Positions 40,436-49,423 of a stretch of 64,000 nt of DNA are shown in pieces (position 1 is the first letter of the stretch; the number at the start of each line of letters is the position of its first letter). The position numbers and the translations under genes are program-made. The stretch comes from Planctomycetota bacterium (GTDB lineage Bacteria; Planctomycetota; B15-G4): contig JAJDEP010000019.1 of the NCBI GenBank assembly GCA_029259715.1, forward strand, positions 372,001-436,000, given 5' to 3'. Below the pieces are notes generated by a model, which worked only from the letters and a program-made list of their open reading frames with translations, was not told where the DNA came from and did no database searches.

Positions 40436-43063
40436 TCAGCGAACGATGTTGACGGTGCCCGGTTGCAGGTGCAGCGCTTCGCGGCGCACCTCCTCCGGAC
40501 CCCGATGGAAGACGATGAAGGCGGCGGCGTCGGTGACCGACACCACCTCCGAGCGCCCCGAGAGCAGGCGCCCGCCGGCGGTCAGGCTGCGCTGGCGGAA
40601 CTGGAAGCGCTGCAGCGGCAGAGGCTCGCCGAGGGAATCGAGCAGCTCGAAGCGGTCGGCCTCGGCCGGGTCGGCCAGCTGCACGGCGAGGTCGAGGCGC
40701 TGCGGCATGGTCAGCAGCAGGCCCTCGGGTTGCGGCTCGATGCCCGTCCGCAGGAAGTCGGTGGGGATCAGCCCCGTGCCGTCGACGCGCAGGTAGGTGC
40801 CTGCGCGCGGCACGTCCTGCAGCAGGAAGCGGCCGTCGTCGTCGGTGACGCCGCCCGGACCGGTGCCGATCCACGAGCTGCCCAGCACGCGGTACATCTC
40901 GCTGCGGGCGCGCACCCGGGCCCCGCGCACCGGCTCGCCGTCGCGGGTCACCACGCGGCCCTCGAGCCGCCGGTGCACGTCGCCGATGTCCACCACGATC
41001 TCCACGTCCAGGTTGCCGGCGTGCGCGGGCGCCGAGGTGCCGCGCAGCAGCCGCTGGGTGTCCATGGCCACAAGCGTGTATTCGCGTTCGAGCAGGCCGT
41101 GCAACGTGAAGCGACCCTCGGCGTCGGTGCTCACCCGGCGCCAGCTCTCGTCGGGCGCCTCGGCCAGGATGTTCTCCACCACGCGGATGGGTTCGATTTC
41201 CGGGTCGTCACCGCTGCGCTCGGTGGACACGTCGGGGTCGAGGTAGGGAAAGGAGAAGACGCTCGGGTCCGACAGCCACACGAGCAGGTCCGGCAGCGGC
41301 CGCCCCGCCACGTCCACCACCCGACCGCTCATCGAGAGCGGCGCGGCGCCGAGCTGTAGCAGCAGCTCCTGCGGCCAGTCGGCCCGGCCCGTGGTCTCGT
41401 CGAGGGGCACCACGCGGCGGGCCTCGCGCTGACCGGCCTTCACGGCGACCACCGTGTGCAGCATGGAGCCGGCAGGTAGGCGTTGGCGGCGGGCCTCCTC
41501 CGCGTCGGTGAAGTAGAAGGCGAAGCGCCCGTCGGCGTCGGTGTGCATCACCTGAGTCCCCCGGGACACCAGCGCATCGACCACCGGCCCGCCGGCCGCG
41601 TCGATGACGCGCCCCCGCACGGAATGCTCCGGGCGCTCGAGTTCGAGCAGCAGATCGGTGGCGCCATGCTCCGGCAGCGGCATGACCAGCCGCTCGTAGC
41701 CCTGGGCCTGGACATGGAGCTCGGCGCCGTCCATGCGCGCCGCCTCACGGAAGTGGAAGCGCCCGGCGGTGTCGGTGAGGGCCTTGCAGACGTACGGCGA
41801 CTGGTCGTCGGTGGGCAGGGCCAGACGGGTGCGCGCGTCCGCGGGCAGGACCAGGTCGAGCCGGGCGCCGGAGACGGGCAAGCCCTCGTCACCCAGCACG
41901 TGGCCACCGAGCGACAGACTCGGCGCCACGATGACCAGCAGCTCGTCCGGCGACTGACGCCGCCCGACGTGGCTGGGGAACAACGTGGCCACGTCCCGAG
42001 ACGCCGCCCGCACCGAGCCCACCACGGCTTTGCGGGTGAGCCGGAAGCGCCCGTCGGCGTCCGTGCGCGCCACGGTGGTCGAGAGGTCAGGCCGGCTGTC
42101 GGCGGGTTGGTCGGCGTCGGGCTCGAAGCGCACGAGCAGGTCACCCACCGGACGCCCGGCGAGGTCGACGACCTGGCCGTGCACCGGTCCGGGCGGCGCG
42201 GCCATCACGTCCGCCACCACCGTGCGACCCGGCCCGGCGGCCAAGGGCCCGGCGGCCCCGATCAGCGGGCGCACGGCGGGACGCTCGTTCGGATCCTGGT
42301 CGGCCATCGGCGGCGCTGGCGGCGCGACGACGGCCGCCGTGTCGCCCCCGTGGCCGAGGTCGCTCTCGGCCGTCGCATCCCCCCACGGCTGCCACACGAA
42401 GACGACGGCCGCCACCACCGACAGGCCCAGCAAGGCCGTCTGCAGCTTGATGCCGGTGAGCAGCGCCGTGGCCGGCGCGGCCGCCTCTGCCTGGCGGCCG
42501 AGGGCCAGCGGCATGAGCGCCGCGACCCACGTCGCGCGGTTGCCTTCGTAGCGACCGTCGAAGCGCTCGCGCATCTGCTCCAGTCCACGTTGCAGGCGCT
42601 TGCGCACGGTGGCGGCCTTGAGCCCCTCGTGCTCGGCGATCTGCGCCGCCGACAGTCCCTCGAGGTAGCGCAACAGGAGCGTCGAGCGAGAGGGCTCGTC
42701 GAGTTCCATGACCAGCTCCACCACCAGGCGCTGCATCTCGCCCCGCGCCACGATGTCGGAGGCCGCCGGGTCGCCCCGAGTGGGCTGGCCCTCGCGCCGC
42801 AGGGACTTCTGCTCGCGCACCGTCCGCCGCGATTCAGAGCGCACCGACTGACGCGCCAGCGTGCGGGTGACCGTGGCCAACCAGGCGCGCAGCCCGGGAC
42901 CGGTGGTGGCCCGGGGCGGGCGCTCGAGCGCCAGCAGCCAGGTCTCCTGGGCCACGTCCTGGGCCACGTTGGGATCGCGGACAAGGCTGGCCGCCAACGA
43001 CTGGACCCACCCCATCTGGGCCAGCAGCTCTTCATGGCGGATGGCGGGCGGCATGGATTCCAT
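40436..43063 (-). CDS. membrane-tethered ECF sigma factor with extracytoplasmic carboxypeptidase-regulatory modules
   Basis: An 875-residue protein starting at ATG 43063 (AGGGG five bases upstream). Sigma region 2 lies at about 14-85 (D-P-N-V-A-Q-D-V-A-Q-E-T-W) and region 4 at 112-165 (L-L-L-R-Y-L-E-G-L-S-A-A-Q-I-A). One membrane helix follows (206-225). The remaining 640 residues are outside: at least five carboxypeptidase-regulatory/Ig-like modules of the type G-x-V-x-D-x-x-G-x-P-(L/V), each with a (T)-D-A-D-G-R-F turn. Sensor and transcription factor are thus one chain, so activation probably needs proteolytic release. No anti-sigma gene is near. The divergent neighbour is a lipase-like gene. 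Confidence 0.85.
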   Translation of the reverse strand: MESMPPAIRHEELLAQMGWVQSLAASLVRDPNVAQDVAQETWLLALERPPRATTGPGLRAWLATVTRTLARQSVRSESRRTVREQKSLRREGQPTRGDPAASDIVARGEMQRLVVELVMELDEPSRSTLLLRYLEGLSAAQIAEHEGLKAATVRKRLQRGLEQMRERFDGRYEGNRATWVAALMPLALGRQAEAAAPATALLTGIKLQTALLGLSVVAAVVFVWQPWGDATAESDLGHGGDTAAVVAPPAPPMADQDPNERPAVRPLIGAAGPLAAGPGRTVVADVMAAPPGPVHGQVVDLAGRPVGDLLVRFEPDADQPADSRPDLSTTVARTDADGRFRLTRKAVVGSVRAASRDVATLFPSHVGRRQSPDELLVIVAPSLSLGGHVLGDEGLPVSGARLDLVLPADARTRLALPTDDQSPYVCKALTDTAGRFHFREAARMDGAELHVQAQGYERLVMPLPEHGATDLLLELERPEHSVRGRVIDAAGGPVVDALVSRGTQVMHTDADGRFAFYFTDAEEARRQRLPAGSMLHTVVAVKAGQREARRVVPLDETTGRADWPQELLLQLGAAPLSMSGRVVDVAGRPLPDLLVWLSDPSVFSFPYLDPDVSTERSGDDPEIEPIRVVENILAEAPDESWRRVSTDAEGRFTLHGLLEREYTLVAMDTQRLLRGTSAPAHAGNLDVEIVVDIGDVHRRLEGRVVTRDGEPVRGARVRARSEMYRVLGSSWIGTGPGGVTDDDGRFLLQDVPRAGTYLRVDGTGLIPTDFLRTGIEPQPEGLLLTMPQRLDLAVQLADPAEADRFELLDSLGEPLPLQRFQFRQRSLTAGGRLLSGRSEVVSVTDAAAFIVFHRGPEEVRREALHLQPGTVNIVR

Positions 43064-43225
43064 TGTCACCCCTGTAGGGCCGCCCACTCGGGGGGCGTGA
43101 CATCTCACCCCTCAACCGGGCCCCCGGGGCCGCTAGGATCGGATCCTGGGCCCGCTGCGACGAGATCCCGGGGAGCCCCGGGAGCCGATCGAGGGCGGGG
43201 AAGGAAGAGGAGGAGACGAGTCGCC

Positions 43226-44851
43226 ATGGCGATCCAGCCACCGCATCACCCGATCATCTACCTGCGCGGCTACGCCGCCACCATGGGCGCCATCGAGGCC
43301 ACCGTGGCCACGCCTTACATGGGCTTCAACCTCGGCTCGACCAAGCTGCGCCAGGATCACTCGGGCCGCATCATCCCCTTCGTGTTCGAGTCGCCGCTGG
43401 TGCGACTGATGAAGGACGAGGGCTACACCGACGCCTTCCGCAACGGCAACGAGCCGCGACCGGGCGAGTCCATGCCCGCCAAGAGCGTCTGGATCTTCCG
43501 CTACTACGAGCGGTCGAGCGAGTCGCTGGGCACCGGCGAGCGCCAGCGCATCCCCGGCTACGCGGCCCAGTTGCGCGCCTTCATCCTGCGGGTGCGCGAC
43601 CACGTGTGCGGCGACGACGCCGCGGCCCGCGCTGCCTTCAAGGTCTACCTCGTGGCCCACTCCATGGGCGGGCTCATCGCCCGCTGCTACCTGCAGAACA
43701 TCTGCCACAACGGTGTGCGCGACGACGACGGCCAGCCCGTCATGGAAAGAAACGTCGAGCTCGGCCTCACCAACCTGCCGGTGGACTCGCTGGTCGACAA
43801 GGTCTTCACCTACGGCACGCCGCACAACGGCATCGACGTCGCGGGGGGCAGCGTCAACGCGCCCGATCTCGGTTTCCTCGACCGCATGCACGTGAGCAAC
43901 TTCAACCGCGACGAGATGGTCGAGTACCTCGACCTGCTCAAACCCGACGGCAAGCCCGACCCGGCCTTGAAGGGGCGCGTCAATTCGCTCGGGGGACGCT
44001 TCCCGCCCGAGCGCTTCTTCTGCTTCGTCGGCACGAACCACAAGGACTACAACATCGCCCGCAAGGGCATCGGCCCCTTGAGCGACGGCCTCGTGCTGAT
44101 CCGCAACGCCTCGGTGGACGGGGCGCCGCGTTCCTACGCCTATCGCGCCCACAGCGGTGACTACGGGCTGGTGAACTCCGAGGAGGGTTACCAGTGCCTG
44201 CGACGCTTCCTCTTCGGCGACGTGCGCGTCGACATCCGCCTGTTCGTCGACGAGATCACCTACCCCACCGCCATCCAGGAGCTCATCGACGAGGACGCCG
44301 GCAAGCCGCCGGACGAGCGGCGCACGATCGAGGCCTCCTACAACTTCGAGGCGGCCGCCAAGGTGCGCGGCGCCGGCACGGTGTTGAGCGAGCGGCGGGT
44401 CAGCCAGGGCTCGGCCATCCGCCGCACCCACGCGCAGATCTTCGGCCCGGGCAAGTCGGCGTACCTCTTCTCCGGCTACCTGATGAAGGGGGCGCGCAGC
44501 ACGAGCAACTCCGACCGGGCCCTGGCCTTTGCCATCGAGATCGGCTGCGAGGTGCCGGTGTTCGAGGTCGACCGCAGCTTCTGGTTCGACAGCCACTTCG
44601 AGGGCGGCTGGTTGCTCAAGGAGACGGTCACGTTCCACGTGCGCCCCGGCGCCGACAAGACCACGGTCAAGTACGGCCTGGCCAGCGAAGTCGGCGTGGG
44701 CGAGGCCAACCGCAGCCCCGACCGCACCGACCTGCCGAACGGCGGCGCCCGCATCGAGATCCCCATCGGCTTCAAGCCGGGCGCCGCCAACCCGCCGCGC
44801 CCGGGCCTGCGCGGCCGGCTGGTGGTCGAGTCGTCTCCCTGGAACGCATGA
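43226..44851 (+). CDS. lipase-like alpha/beta hydrolase
   Basis: A 541-residue protein, ATG at 43226 behind a purine-rich GAGGAGGAGA stretch. I-I-Y-L-R-G-Y-A at the N-terminus is the oxyanion strand and V-A-H-S-M-G-G-L (S146) is the nucleophile elbow of triacylglycerol-lipase/PGAP1-like hydrolases. Y-G-T-P-H-N-G-I-D follows, as in that group. The C-terminal 200 residues have no recognised domain and look beta-rich. There is no signal peptide. Its 161-base upstream region is shared with the divergent tethered sigma factor, which might regulate it. Confidence 0.75.
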   Translation: MAIQPPHHPIIYLRGYAATMGAIEATVATPYMGFNLGSTKLRQDHSGRIIPFVFESPLVRLMKDEGYTDAFRNGNEPRPGESMPAKSVWIFRYYERSSESLGTGERQRIPGYAAQLRAFILRVRDHVCGDDAAARAAFKVYLVAHSMGGLIARCYLQNICHNGVRDDDGQPVMERNVELGLTNLPVDSLVDKVFTYGTPHNGIDVAGGSVNAPDLGFLDRMHVSNFNRDEMVEYLDLLKPDGKPDPALKGRVNSLGGRFPPERFFCFVGTNHKDYNIARKGIGPLSDGLVLIRNASVDGAPRSYAYRAHSGDYGLVNSEEGYQCLRRFLFGDVRVDIRLFVDEITYPTAIQELIDEDAGKPPDERRTIEASYNFEAAAKVRGAGTVLSERRVSQGSAIRRTHAQIFGPGKSAYLFSGYLMKGARSTSNSDRALAFAIEIGCEVPVFEVDRSFWFDSHFEGGWLLKETVTFHVRPGADKTTVKYGLASEVGVGEANRSPDRTDLPNGGARIEIPIGFKPGAANPPRPGLRGRLVVESSPWNA

Positions 44852-44875
44852 CGCGCATCGCGCTGGGCGCCGCAC

Positions 44876-44910
44876 CGTCACGTCACGTCACGTCACGTCA
44901 CGTCACGTCA
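44876..44910. repeat. (CGTCA)7 tandem repeat
   Basis: Seven perfect copies of CGTCA fill 44876-44910 and degrade into CGTTG/CCGTTG/CCCTTG units up to about 44932. It lies between two convergent genes, 25 bases after the lipase-like stop. Confidence 0.95.
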
Positions 44911-44972
44911 CGTTGCCGTTGCCCTTGCCGTTGGCGTCGGCGCGGGGCGGTGGCGATGGCGCGGGGCGGTGA

Positions 44973-46082
44973 CTACGGCGCGGTGACCTTCACCGCGTTA
45001 CTGGCCGAGAATCCGAAGGCGCCGGCCCCGTCCTCCACCCAGAACTGCAGGAAGGCCTCGAGGCCCTGGGGCGCGTTTGGCCAGGGGCCGGTGAGGTCGA
45101 TGTCGCCCCCGCCGTCGGTCACCAGCACGAACAGCCCGCCACCGGCCGAGAGGAAGTCGGGCACCAGCGTGCCGCCGTAGAAGGGCGCGTGGTCAAGACG
45201 CGTGAGCCCGATGAACATGAAGCTCGGCGCGCTCTCGATGGCGTTGCTCAGGGCGATGGTGGTGCTCTCGCCGGGGAAGAGCAGACCCGAGCCCGTGGCC
45301 ACCGGCTCGCCGTAGGCGCCCGCCAGTCCCAGGCCGAGATCCTCGAAGCGTCCGTCGAGGGTCAGCAGCTCGACGTTGTCGACCTCGTAGTCGTAGTTCT
45401 TCCAGTTGGGGCCGTTGAACAGCACGCGGTTGGCCGTGCCCAGATCGCCGCCGGTGGCCTGGGCCGTGGCCGGGCGCGCACCGCTCACGGGCCAGGCCCG
45501 CAGCTCGCTGCCCGCGGTCGTGTTGATCAGCTCGACGCGATGCCACGTGCCCACGCTGAGCGTGTAGCCCGTCCCGATGGCGCCGGAGGAGTCACGCAGG
45601 TTCAGTGATTGACCGCTGCCGGCGGCCCACCCGAAGTTGGTCGTCTCACCCGGGAACAGGGTGGTGTTGACGAACTGGGTCCAGGCCCCGGGCACGGGCC
45701 GGTTGGTGGGGTCCTGCACCGAGTTGACGAGCACGTCGACGGTCAGTCGCCACTCGCTGGGCGGGGTGTCGACGGCGCGGTAGAGACCGTTGTAGCCGTC
45801 CGTCGCGCTGTTGTTGCTGTCCCACACCCGGGCCGTGGTCCCGGTGAACTCGACGTCGCCGGGGTCGGACGGGCAGCCCACCTCGCGCAGGTTGACCACC
45901 GTCCAGCCGTCATGGCCCGTGTCGGTGCCGCCCCCCGTGGAGCAATTGGCCGCGGTCCACGGCCCGTCGGTGACCGTGAATCCTTCGTCGATGCACGCGA
46001 CCCCGACTTCGTCGAGCGCCACGGCCTCCGCGCCGCCCCACGCCACCACTGCCACAACGATCACCCCGATCTGCATGCCCAT
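44973..46082 (-). CDS. secreted LamG/lectin-like protein with shared C-terminal domain
   Basis: A 369-residue protein starting at ATG 46082 with AGGAGA six bases upstream (ATG 46100 is an alternative). The signal peptide ends near A-E-A-V-A. Residues 25-240 are a jelly-roll-like region (D-G-W-T-V-V-N-L, W-H-R-V-E-L-I-N-T-T, Y-D-Y-E-V-D-N-V-E-L) consistent with a carbohydrate-binding or LamG-type fold. The last 124 residues (DNA 44976-45347) are the shared domain in its most diverged form (A-P-F-Y-G-G-T-L-V-P; end V-K-V-T-A-P). Confidence 0.78.
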   Translation of the reverse strand: MGMQIGVIVVAVVAWGGAEAVALDEVGVACIDEGFTVTDGPWTAANCSTGGGTDTGHDGWTVVNLREVGCPSDPGDVEFTGTTARVWDSNNSATDGYNGLYRAVDTPPSEWRLTVDVLVNSVQDPTNRPVPGAWTQFVNTTLFPGETTNFGWAAGSGQSLNLRDSSGAIGTGYTLSVGTWHRVELINTTAGSELRAWPVSGARPATAQATGGDLGTANRVLFNGPNWKNYDYEVDNVELLTLDGRFEDLGLGLAGAYGEPVATGSGLLFPGESTTIALSNAIESAPSFMFIGLTRLDHAPFYGGTLVPDFLSAGGGLFVLVTDGGGDIDLTGPWPNAPQGLEAFLQFWVEDGAGAFGFSASNAVKVTAP

Positions 46083-46259
46083 GCTCCGTCTCCTCCTCAT
46101 CAGGCCAGCCCCCCGCGCGGCGGCGGACGATCCCCCGATCGCCACTCCGTTGCGCACCGCCCGGCGGCACACCGTAGGGCCCCCACCCCGGGGACCGGTC
46201 ACCAGCATAAATCCATGGCCGGGACGGCGCATGTCGTGATCTCACCGGCCCCGGCTCGT

Positions 46260-46265
46260 TATGCT
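46260..46265 (+). promoter_or_regulatory. possible -10 box of TRL-like gene
   Basis: TATGCT within CTCGTTATGCTCAC, 50 bases before the ATG. No clear -35 box was found. Confidence 0.3.
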
Positions 46266-46315
46266 CACACCCTCTTCAACCCACCAGCATCAGCCCACTA
46301 CGGAGTGACCCCAGC

Positions 46316-46639
46316 ATGAGCAAGCTGTCCCGACCGTTGATCGTCCTCGGCCTCGCCTTCCTGGTTTCGGGCTGCGCGTCCGCCTTCCCCACCCAGCCGA
46401 TCCCCGGCTTCATCCTCAGCGACGTGAAGGCGCCGCTCTCGACGAACCATGGTGACTTCGGCAGCCGCAAGGGCATGGCCACGATCAAGTCCGTGCTGGG
46501 CTGGGTCACCACCGGTGACGCCTCCATCGCCACGGCCGCCGCGCAGGCGGGCATCACCGTGGTCAAGCACGTCGACTTCCACAGCTACTCGATTCTCGGC
46601 GTGTTCGCCGAGTTCACCGTCATCGTCTACGGCGACTGA
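46316..46639 (+). CDS. TRL-like small lipoprotein
   Basis: A 107-residue lipoprotein with lipobox V-S-G-C. The core matches the TRL-like family (first noted near tRNA-linked loci): P-G-F-I-L-S-D-V-K-A-P-L, S-V-L-G-W-V-T-T-G-D-A-S-I-A-T-A-A, G-I-T-V-V-K-H-V-D, and a Y-S-I-L-G-V-F-A-E-F-T-V-I-V-Y-G end. Function is unknown across the family. It is a single gene with its own likely promoter and a strong hairpin after the stop. Confidence 0.85.
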   Translation: MSKLSRPLIVLGLAFLVSGCASAFPTQPIPGFILSDVKAPLSTNHGDFGSRKGMATIKSVLGWVTTGDASIATAAAQAGITVVKHVDFHSYSILGVFAEFTVIVYGD

Positions 46640-46658
46640 CCTCGCCGCTCGGGCGGCC

Positions 46659-46691
46659 CCCGCTCCGGCCCGGTCAACGGGTCGGGGCGGG
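46659..46691 (+). terminator. strong hairpin terminator between convergent genes
   Basis: CCCGCTCCGGCCCG (46659-46672) pairs with CGGGTCGGGGCGGG (46678-46691) over 14 bp, with two G-U pairs on the plus-strand RNA, around the loop GTCAA. The wobble pairs favour the rightward transcript, so it probably terminates the TRL-like gene. There is no U tract. Confidence 0.55.
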
Positions 46692-46702
46692 CGCGCCTGC
46701 CC

Positions 46703-47881
46703 TCAGCCGTCCTCGCTCAGCCGGCCGCGCGCGAGGTCGAGGATCGGGCCGGCGATGTAGTCCGCGAACCGATTCGACCCGAGCTGGTTCCAGTGCCCGT
46801 CGGTGGGCGGATAGAACGTCCGCAGCTCGGACTTCGACAGTCCCGTGTAGGCCTCGAGGCCGTCGACGAAGACGCCGCCCATGCGGCGGGTGAAGGTGCG
46901 GATGCGCCGCTCACGGACCTGTGAGTGTTCGTCCGGCCCCGTCGAGAGCAGCTCGTAGCGGGACGGCAGGCGCACACCGAGCATCGGCAGCCCGCGCGAC
47001 TTCACGAACGCCACCAGCGCCTTCTCGTGATCCATGCGCTCGGAGCCCGCGTCCGTCTGCCCCGCCACGGCCGGCTTCCCGATCAGCGGCAGCCCGGGAA
47101 GACTCCGCCCCAGTGACTGCGTCAGGCGGCCAGTGAGCACCAGGCGCCAGCGCCGTGGCGGCGTCCACCCTTCGGCGAGGGCCCGGTCGAATTCGGCCGC
47201 ACCGAGGCGGAACATGGGCAGGGGCAACAGCCAGCGCTGTGCAGCCGCCCGGTCGCGCGGATAGTCGTCGCGGCGCCACGTCGGATAGCGGGCGGCGTGG
47301 ATCATGCCGTCGTCCGCGGCGTCGGCGAAGAAGAAGCGGCGCTCGAAGTCGTCGCCCCACACGGCGAACACGATGCCGTCGAGCTCGAACTCCCGGGCGG
47401 CGACGATGTGCTCCATCACGCTCCACCAATTGGCCAGGCCGTAGCCGTTGAGCGAGAAGTTGAGCAGCTGCACCCGGGGCGACCCCGGCCGCCGGGCGAG
47501 CAGCTCCTCGACCCGCCGGGGCCAGTTGACTTCCATGTTCGTCCCGGCGGAGAAGGAGTCGCCGAACACGGCGATACGGAGCACGTCCGGGGACGGCCGG
47601 CGGGCCGCGAACTCGTCGTCCGGGAACCCGAGCCCATTGCCCCGCACGGTGGACGCGAACTCGCGCACCCCTTGGTGGAATTGGGCCATGCGCCACGGCG
47701 TCGGCGACAGGCGATATCCCGACGCCGGGTCGAAGGCCATGTTGTCGCCCACGTCCTCGCAGACCACGTAGGTCGGCGGACGCGAATCGAGCCCCGCCCA
47801 CACGCTCACGCCGGCCTCGACCAGGCCGAAGAGCACGAAGGCGCCGAGCATCGCGAAGCTGACTTTCTTGCCGACTCTCAA
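46703..47881 (-). CDS. membrane-anchored SGNH-like protein (paralogue B)
   Basis: A 392-residue protein from a TTG that overlaps the previous stop (TTGA). One N-terminal helix (10-28) anchors it. SGNH blocks: I-A-V-F-G-D-S-F-S-A-G, L-N-F-S-L-N-G-Y-G and a C-terminal D-G-H-W-N-Q-L-G-S-N-R (Asp/His pair). This D-x-H-W-N form is typical of polysaccharide O-acetyltransferase-linked SGNH proteins (AlgX/DHHW-like). It shares a unique block, W-R-M-A-Q...S-T-V-R-G-N-x-L-G-F-P-D, with the gene just upstream, so the two are a tandem duplication. Confidence 0.72.
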   Translation of the reverse strand: MRVGKKVSFAMLGAFVLFGLVEAGVSVWAGLDSRPPTYVVCEDVGDNMAFDPASGYRLSPTPWRMAQFHQGVREFASTVRGNGLGFPDDEFAARRPSPDVLRIAVFGDSFSAGTNMEVNWPRRVEELLARRPGSPRVQLLNFSLNGYGLANWWSVMEHIVAAREFELDGIVFAVWGDDFERRFFFADAADDGMIHAARYPTWRRDDYPRDRAAAQRWLLPLPMFRLGAAEFDRALAEGWTPPRRWRLVLTGRLTQSLGRSLPGLPLIGKPAVAGQTDAGSERMDHEKALVAFVKSRGLPMLGVRLPSRYELLSTGPDEHSQVRERRIRTFTRRMGGVFVDGLEAYTGLSKSELRTFYPPTDGHWNQLGSNRFADYIAGPILDLARGRLSEDG

Positions 47882-49131
47882 TGACCGTCCGATATGGGCA
47901 ATCCCGCCACGAGCTCTGCCACCCGCGGCCGCATGAATTGCGCGAATCGATCGGAGCCCCGTTGATTCCAGTGTAGGTCGAATGCCGGGAAGAAATCAGC
48001 GCGGCGGTCGGGCGGGATCTCGGAAAAGGCCAGGCCCCCGTCGACGTACCGCGCGCCCAGCTGCTGCGAGAAGCCGGAAACGGCGCGGACGTAGTCCGCA
48101 AGGGGGCGGCGGTCGGGCGGCGTATCGGGAACCAGGAACGGCTTGGGCGGGATGAACACGACCAGGCAGCGCAGCCCCCGGGAGCGGATCCACGTGGCCA
48201 TGTCGTCGATCTGCTGCCGCATGCTCCGGACCATGCCGGCCCGCGTGTCGTCGAGATCCCCGGACGTCCACAGCGCTCCGTCCCGCGGGACGCTCCTGCC
48301 GGGCGCGAGCGCGGACACCGCCGGTGACCCCGAAGAATACGCCGTCGAGAACGCCGTCGAGAAGCCGCCGAGCCACGCCTCGGCCAGGCGCGGGCGCCAG
48401 GTCAGGGGCGGGGTCCAGGTGCCCCGCAGCGCACGGTCGAAGTCGGCGCCGGACACGCGGTACATGCGACTCGGCCGCAGCCAGCGCTGAGCCTCGCGGA
48501 GATCGTCGGGATACTGCGCGGTGTCCCAGCTGACGACCCGCCCGAGCTGCAACCGGTCGCCGGACCCGGCGTCGCCGAGGTGGAAACGGCGGAACAGGTC
48601 GTTGCCCCACACGGCGAACACCACGGCGTCCACCTGCCACGCGTCGGCCTCGAGCAGGTCGCGCACCGTGCGCCACCAATTCTGCAGGCCGATGCCGGGG
48701 AGCGAGAAGTTGAGCAGTTCGACCGGGCGCTGCGCCCCCAGCAAGTCCTCCACGCGGTCGGGCCAGTTCACGTCGAGGTGCAGGCCCGCGGTGAACGAGT
48801 CGCCCAGCACGGCCACGCGGGGCACGGCGGGATCGGCGCGCCCGGGGCCGAAGTCGTCCCGGTCGGGAAACCCCAGCGAGTTCCCCCGCACCGTGGAGAG
48901 GAACTCCAGCTCACCCTGCTGGATCTGGGCCATGCGCCAGGGGCGCTCCGAGAGGCGCAGCCCGGTGACCGGGTCGAAGCGGATCAGATCGCCCTCGCCC
49001 TCGCAGACCACGAACAATCGAGGGGCCGAGGCGAGGGCAAACGGCACCGAGACCGCGGCCTCGGCCACGACGTAGGTCAGGACCACGACGAGCAAGACCC
49101 AGGCGACGCGGCGCAGCCAGGCGAAACCCAT
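47878..49131 (-). CDS. membrane-anchored SGNH-like protein (paralogue A)
   Basis: A 417-residue protein starting at ATG 49131. An N-terminal membrane helix (8-30) is followed by the SGNH blocks V-A-V-L-G-D-S-F-T-A-G, L-N-F-S-L-P-G-I-G and F-D-L-H-W-N-Q-R-G-S-D-R-F. It shares the W-R-M-A-Q and S-T-V-R-G-N-S-L-G-F-P-D segments with its neighbour. These proteins probably act on acyl groups of exported glycans. It is the first gene of a coupled pair. Confidence 0.72.
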   Translation of the reverse strand: MGFAWLRRVAWVLLVVVLTYVVAEAAVSVPFALASAPRLFVVCEGEGDLIRFDPVTGLRLSERPWRMAQIQQGELEFLSTVRGNSLGFPDRDDFGPGRADPAVPRVAVLGDSFTAGLHLDVNWPDRVEDLLGAQRPVELLNFSLPGIGLQNWWRTVRDLLEADAWQVDAVVFAVWGNDLFRRFHLGDAGSGDRLQLGRVVSWDTAQYPDDLREAQRWLRPSRMYRVSGADFDRALRGTWTPPLTWRPRLAEAWLGGFSTAFSTAYSSGSPAVSALAPGRSVPRDGALWTSGDLDDTRAGMVRSMRQQIDDMATWIRSRGLRCLVVFIPPKPFLVPDTPPDRRPLADYVRAVSGFSQQLGARYVDGGLAFSEIPPDRRADFFPAFDLHWNQRGSDRFAQFMRPRVAELVAGLPISDGH

Positions 49132-49423
49132 GCAGGGACCGGTGACGGGGAGGAGCAGGAGAGCCGAAGAGGGCGTCGACGCCTCGGGACATCCGGGTGA
49201 GCCGCCGTCGCGCAGGCAGTCTAGGAGCGCTCGCGAAACCGGTGTCCGTCCGATCACGGAACAGAGTCGCGCGCCATGGACGCTTCACGGGTCGCCGCTG
49301 CGTTTCACTCCGTCCGGCACGCCTGGGCACAAGTGCGCAGTCGTTCGCGGGCGCTCGCCATCACTCGCGGTGCTCTCCGCTGCGCGGGCCTGCGGGGCGG
49401 GTGTCCGGGACCGGTCAATTGCC

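Noticed and set aside
41483..43225. Upstream extension of the lipase-like frame by 581 codons
   Set aside because: It runs antisense through the sigma-factor gene. The ATG at 43226 has a purine-rich site and starts the conserved region.
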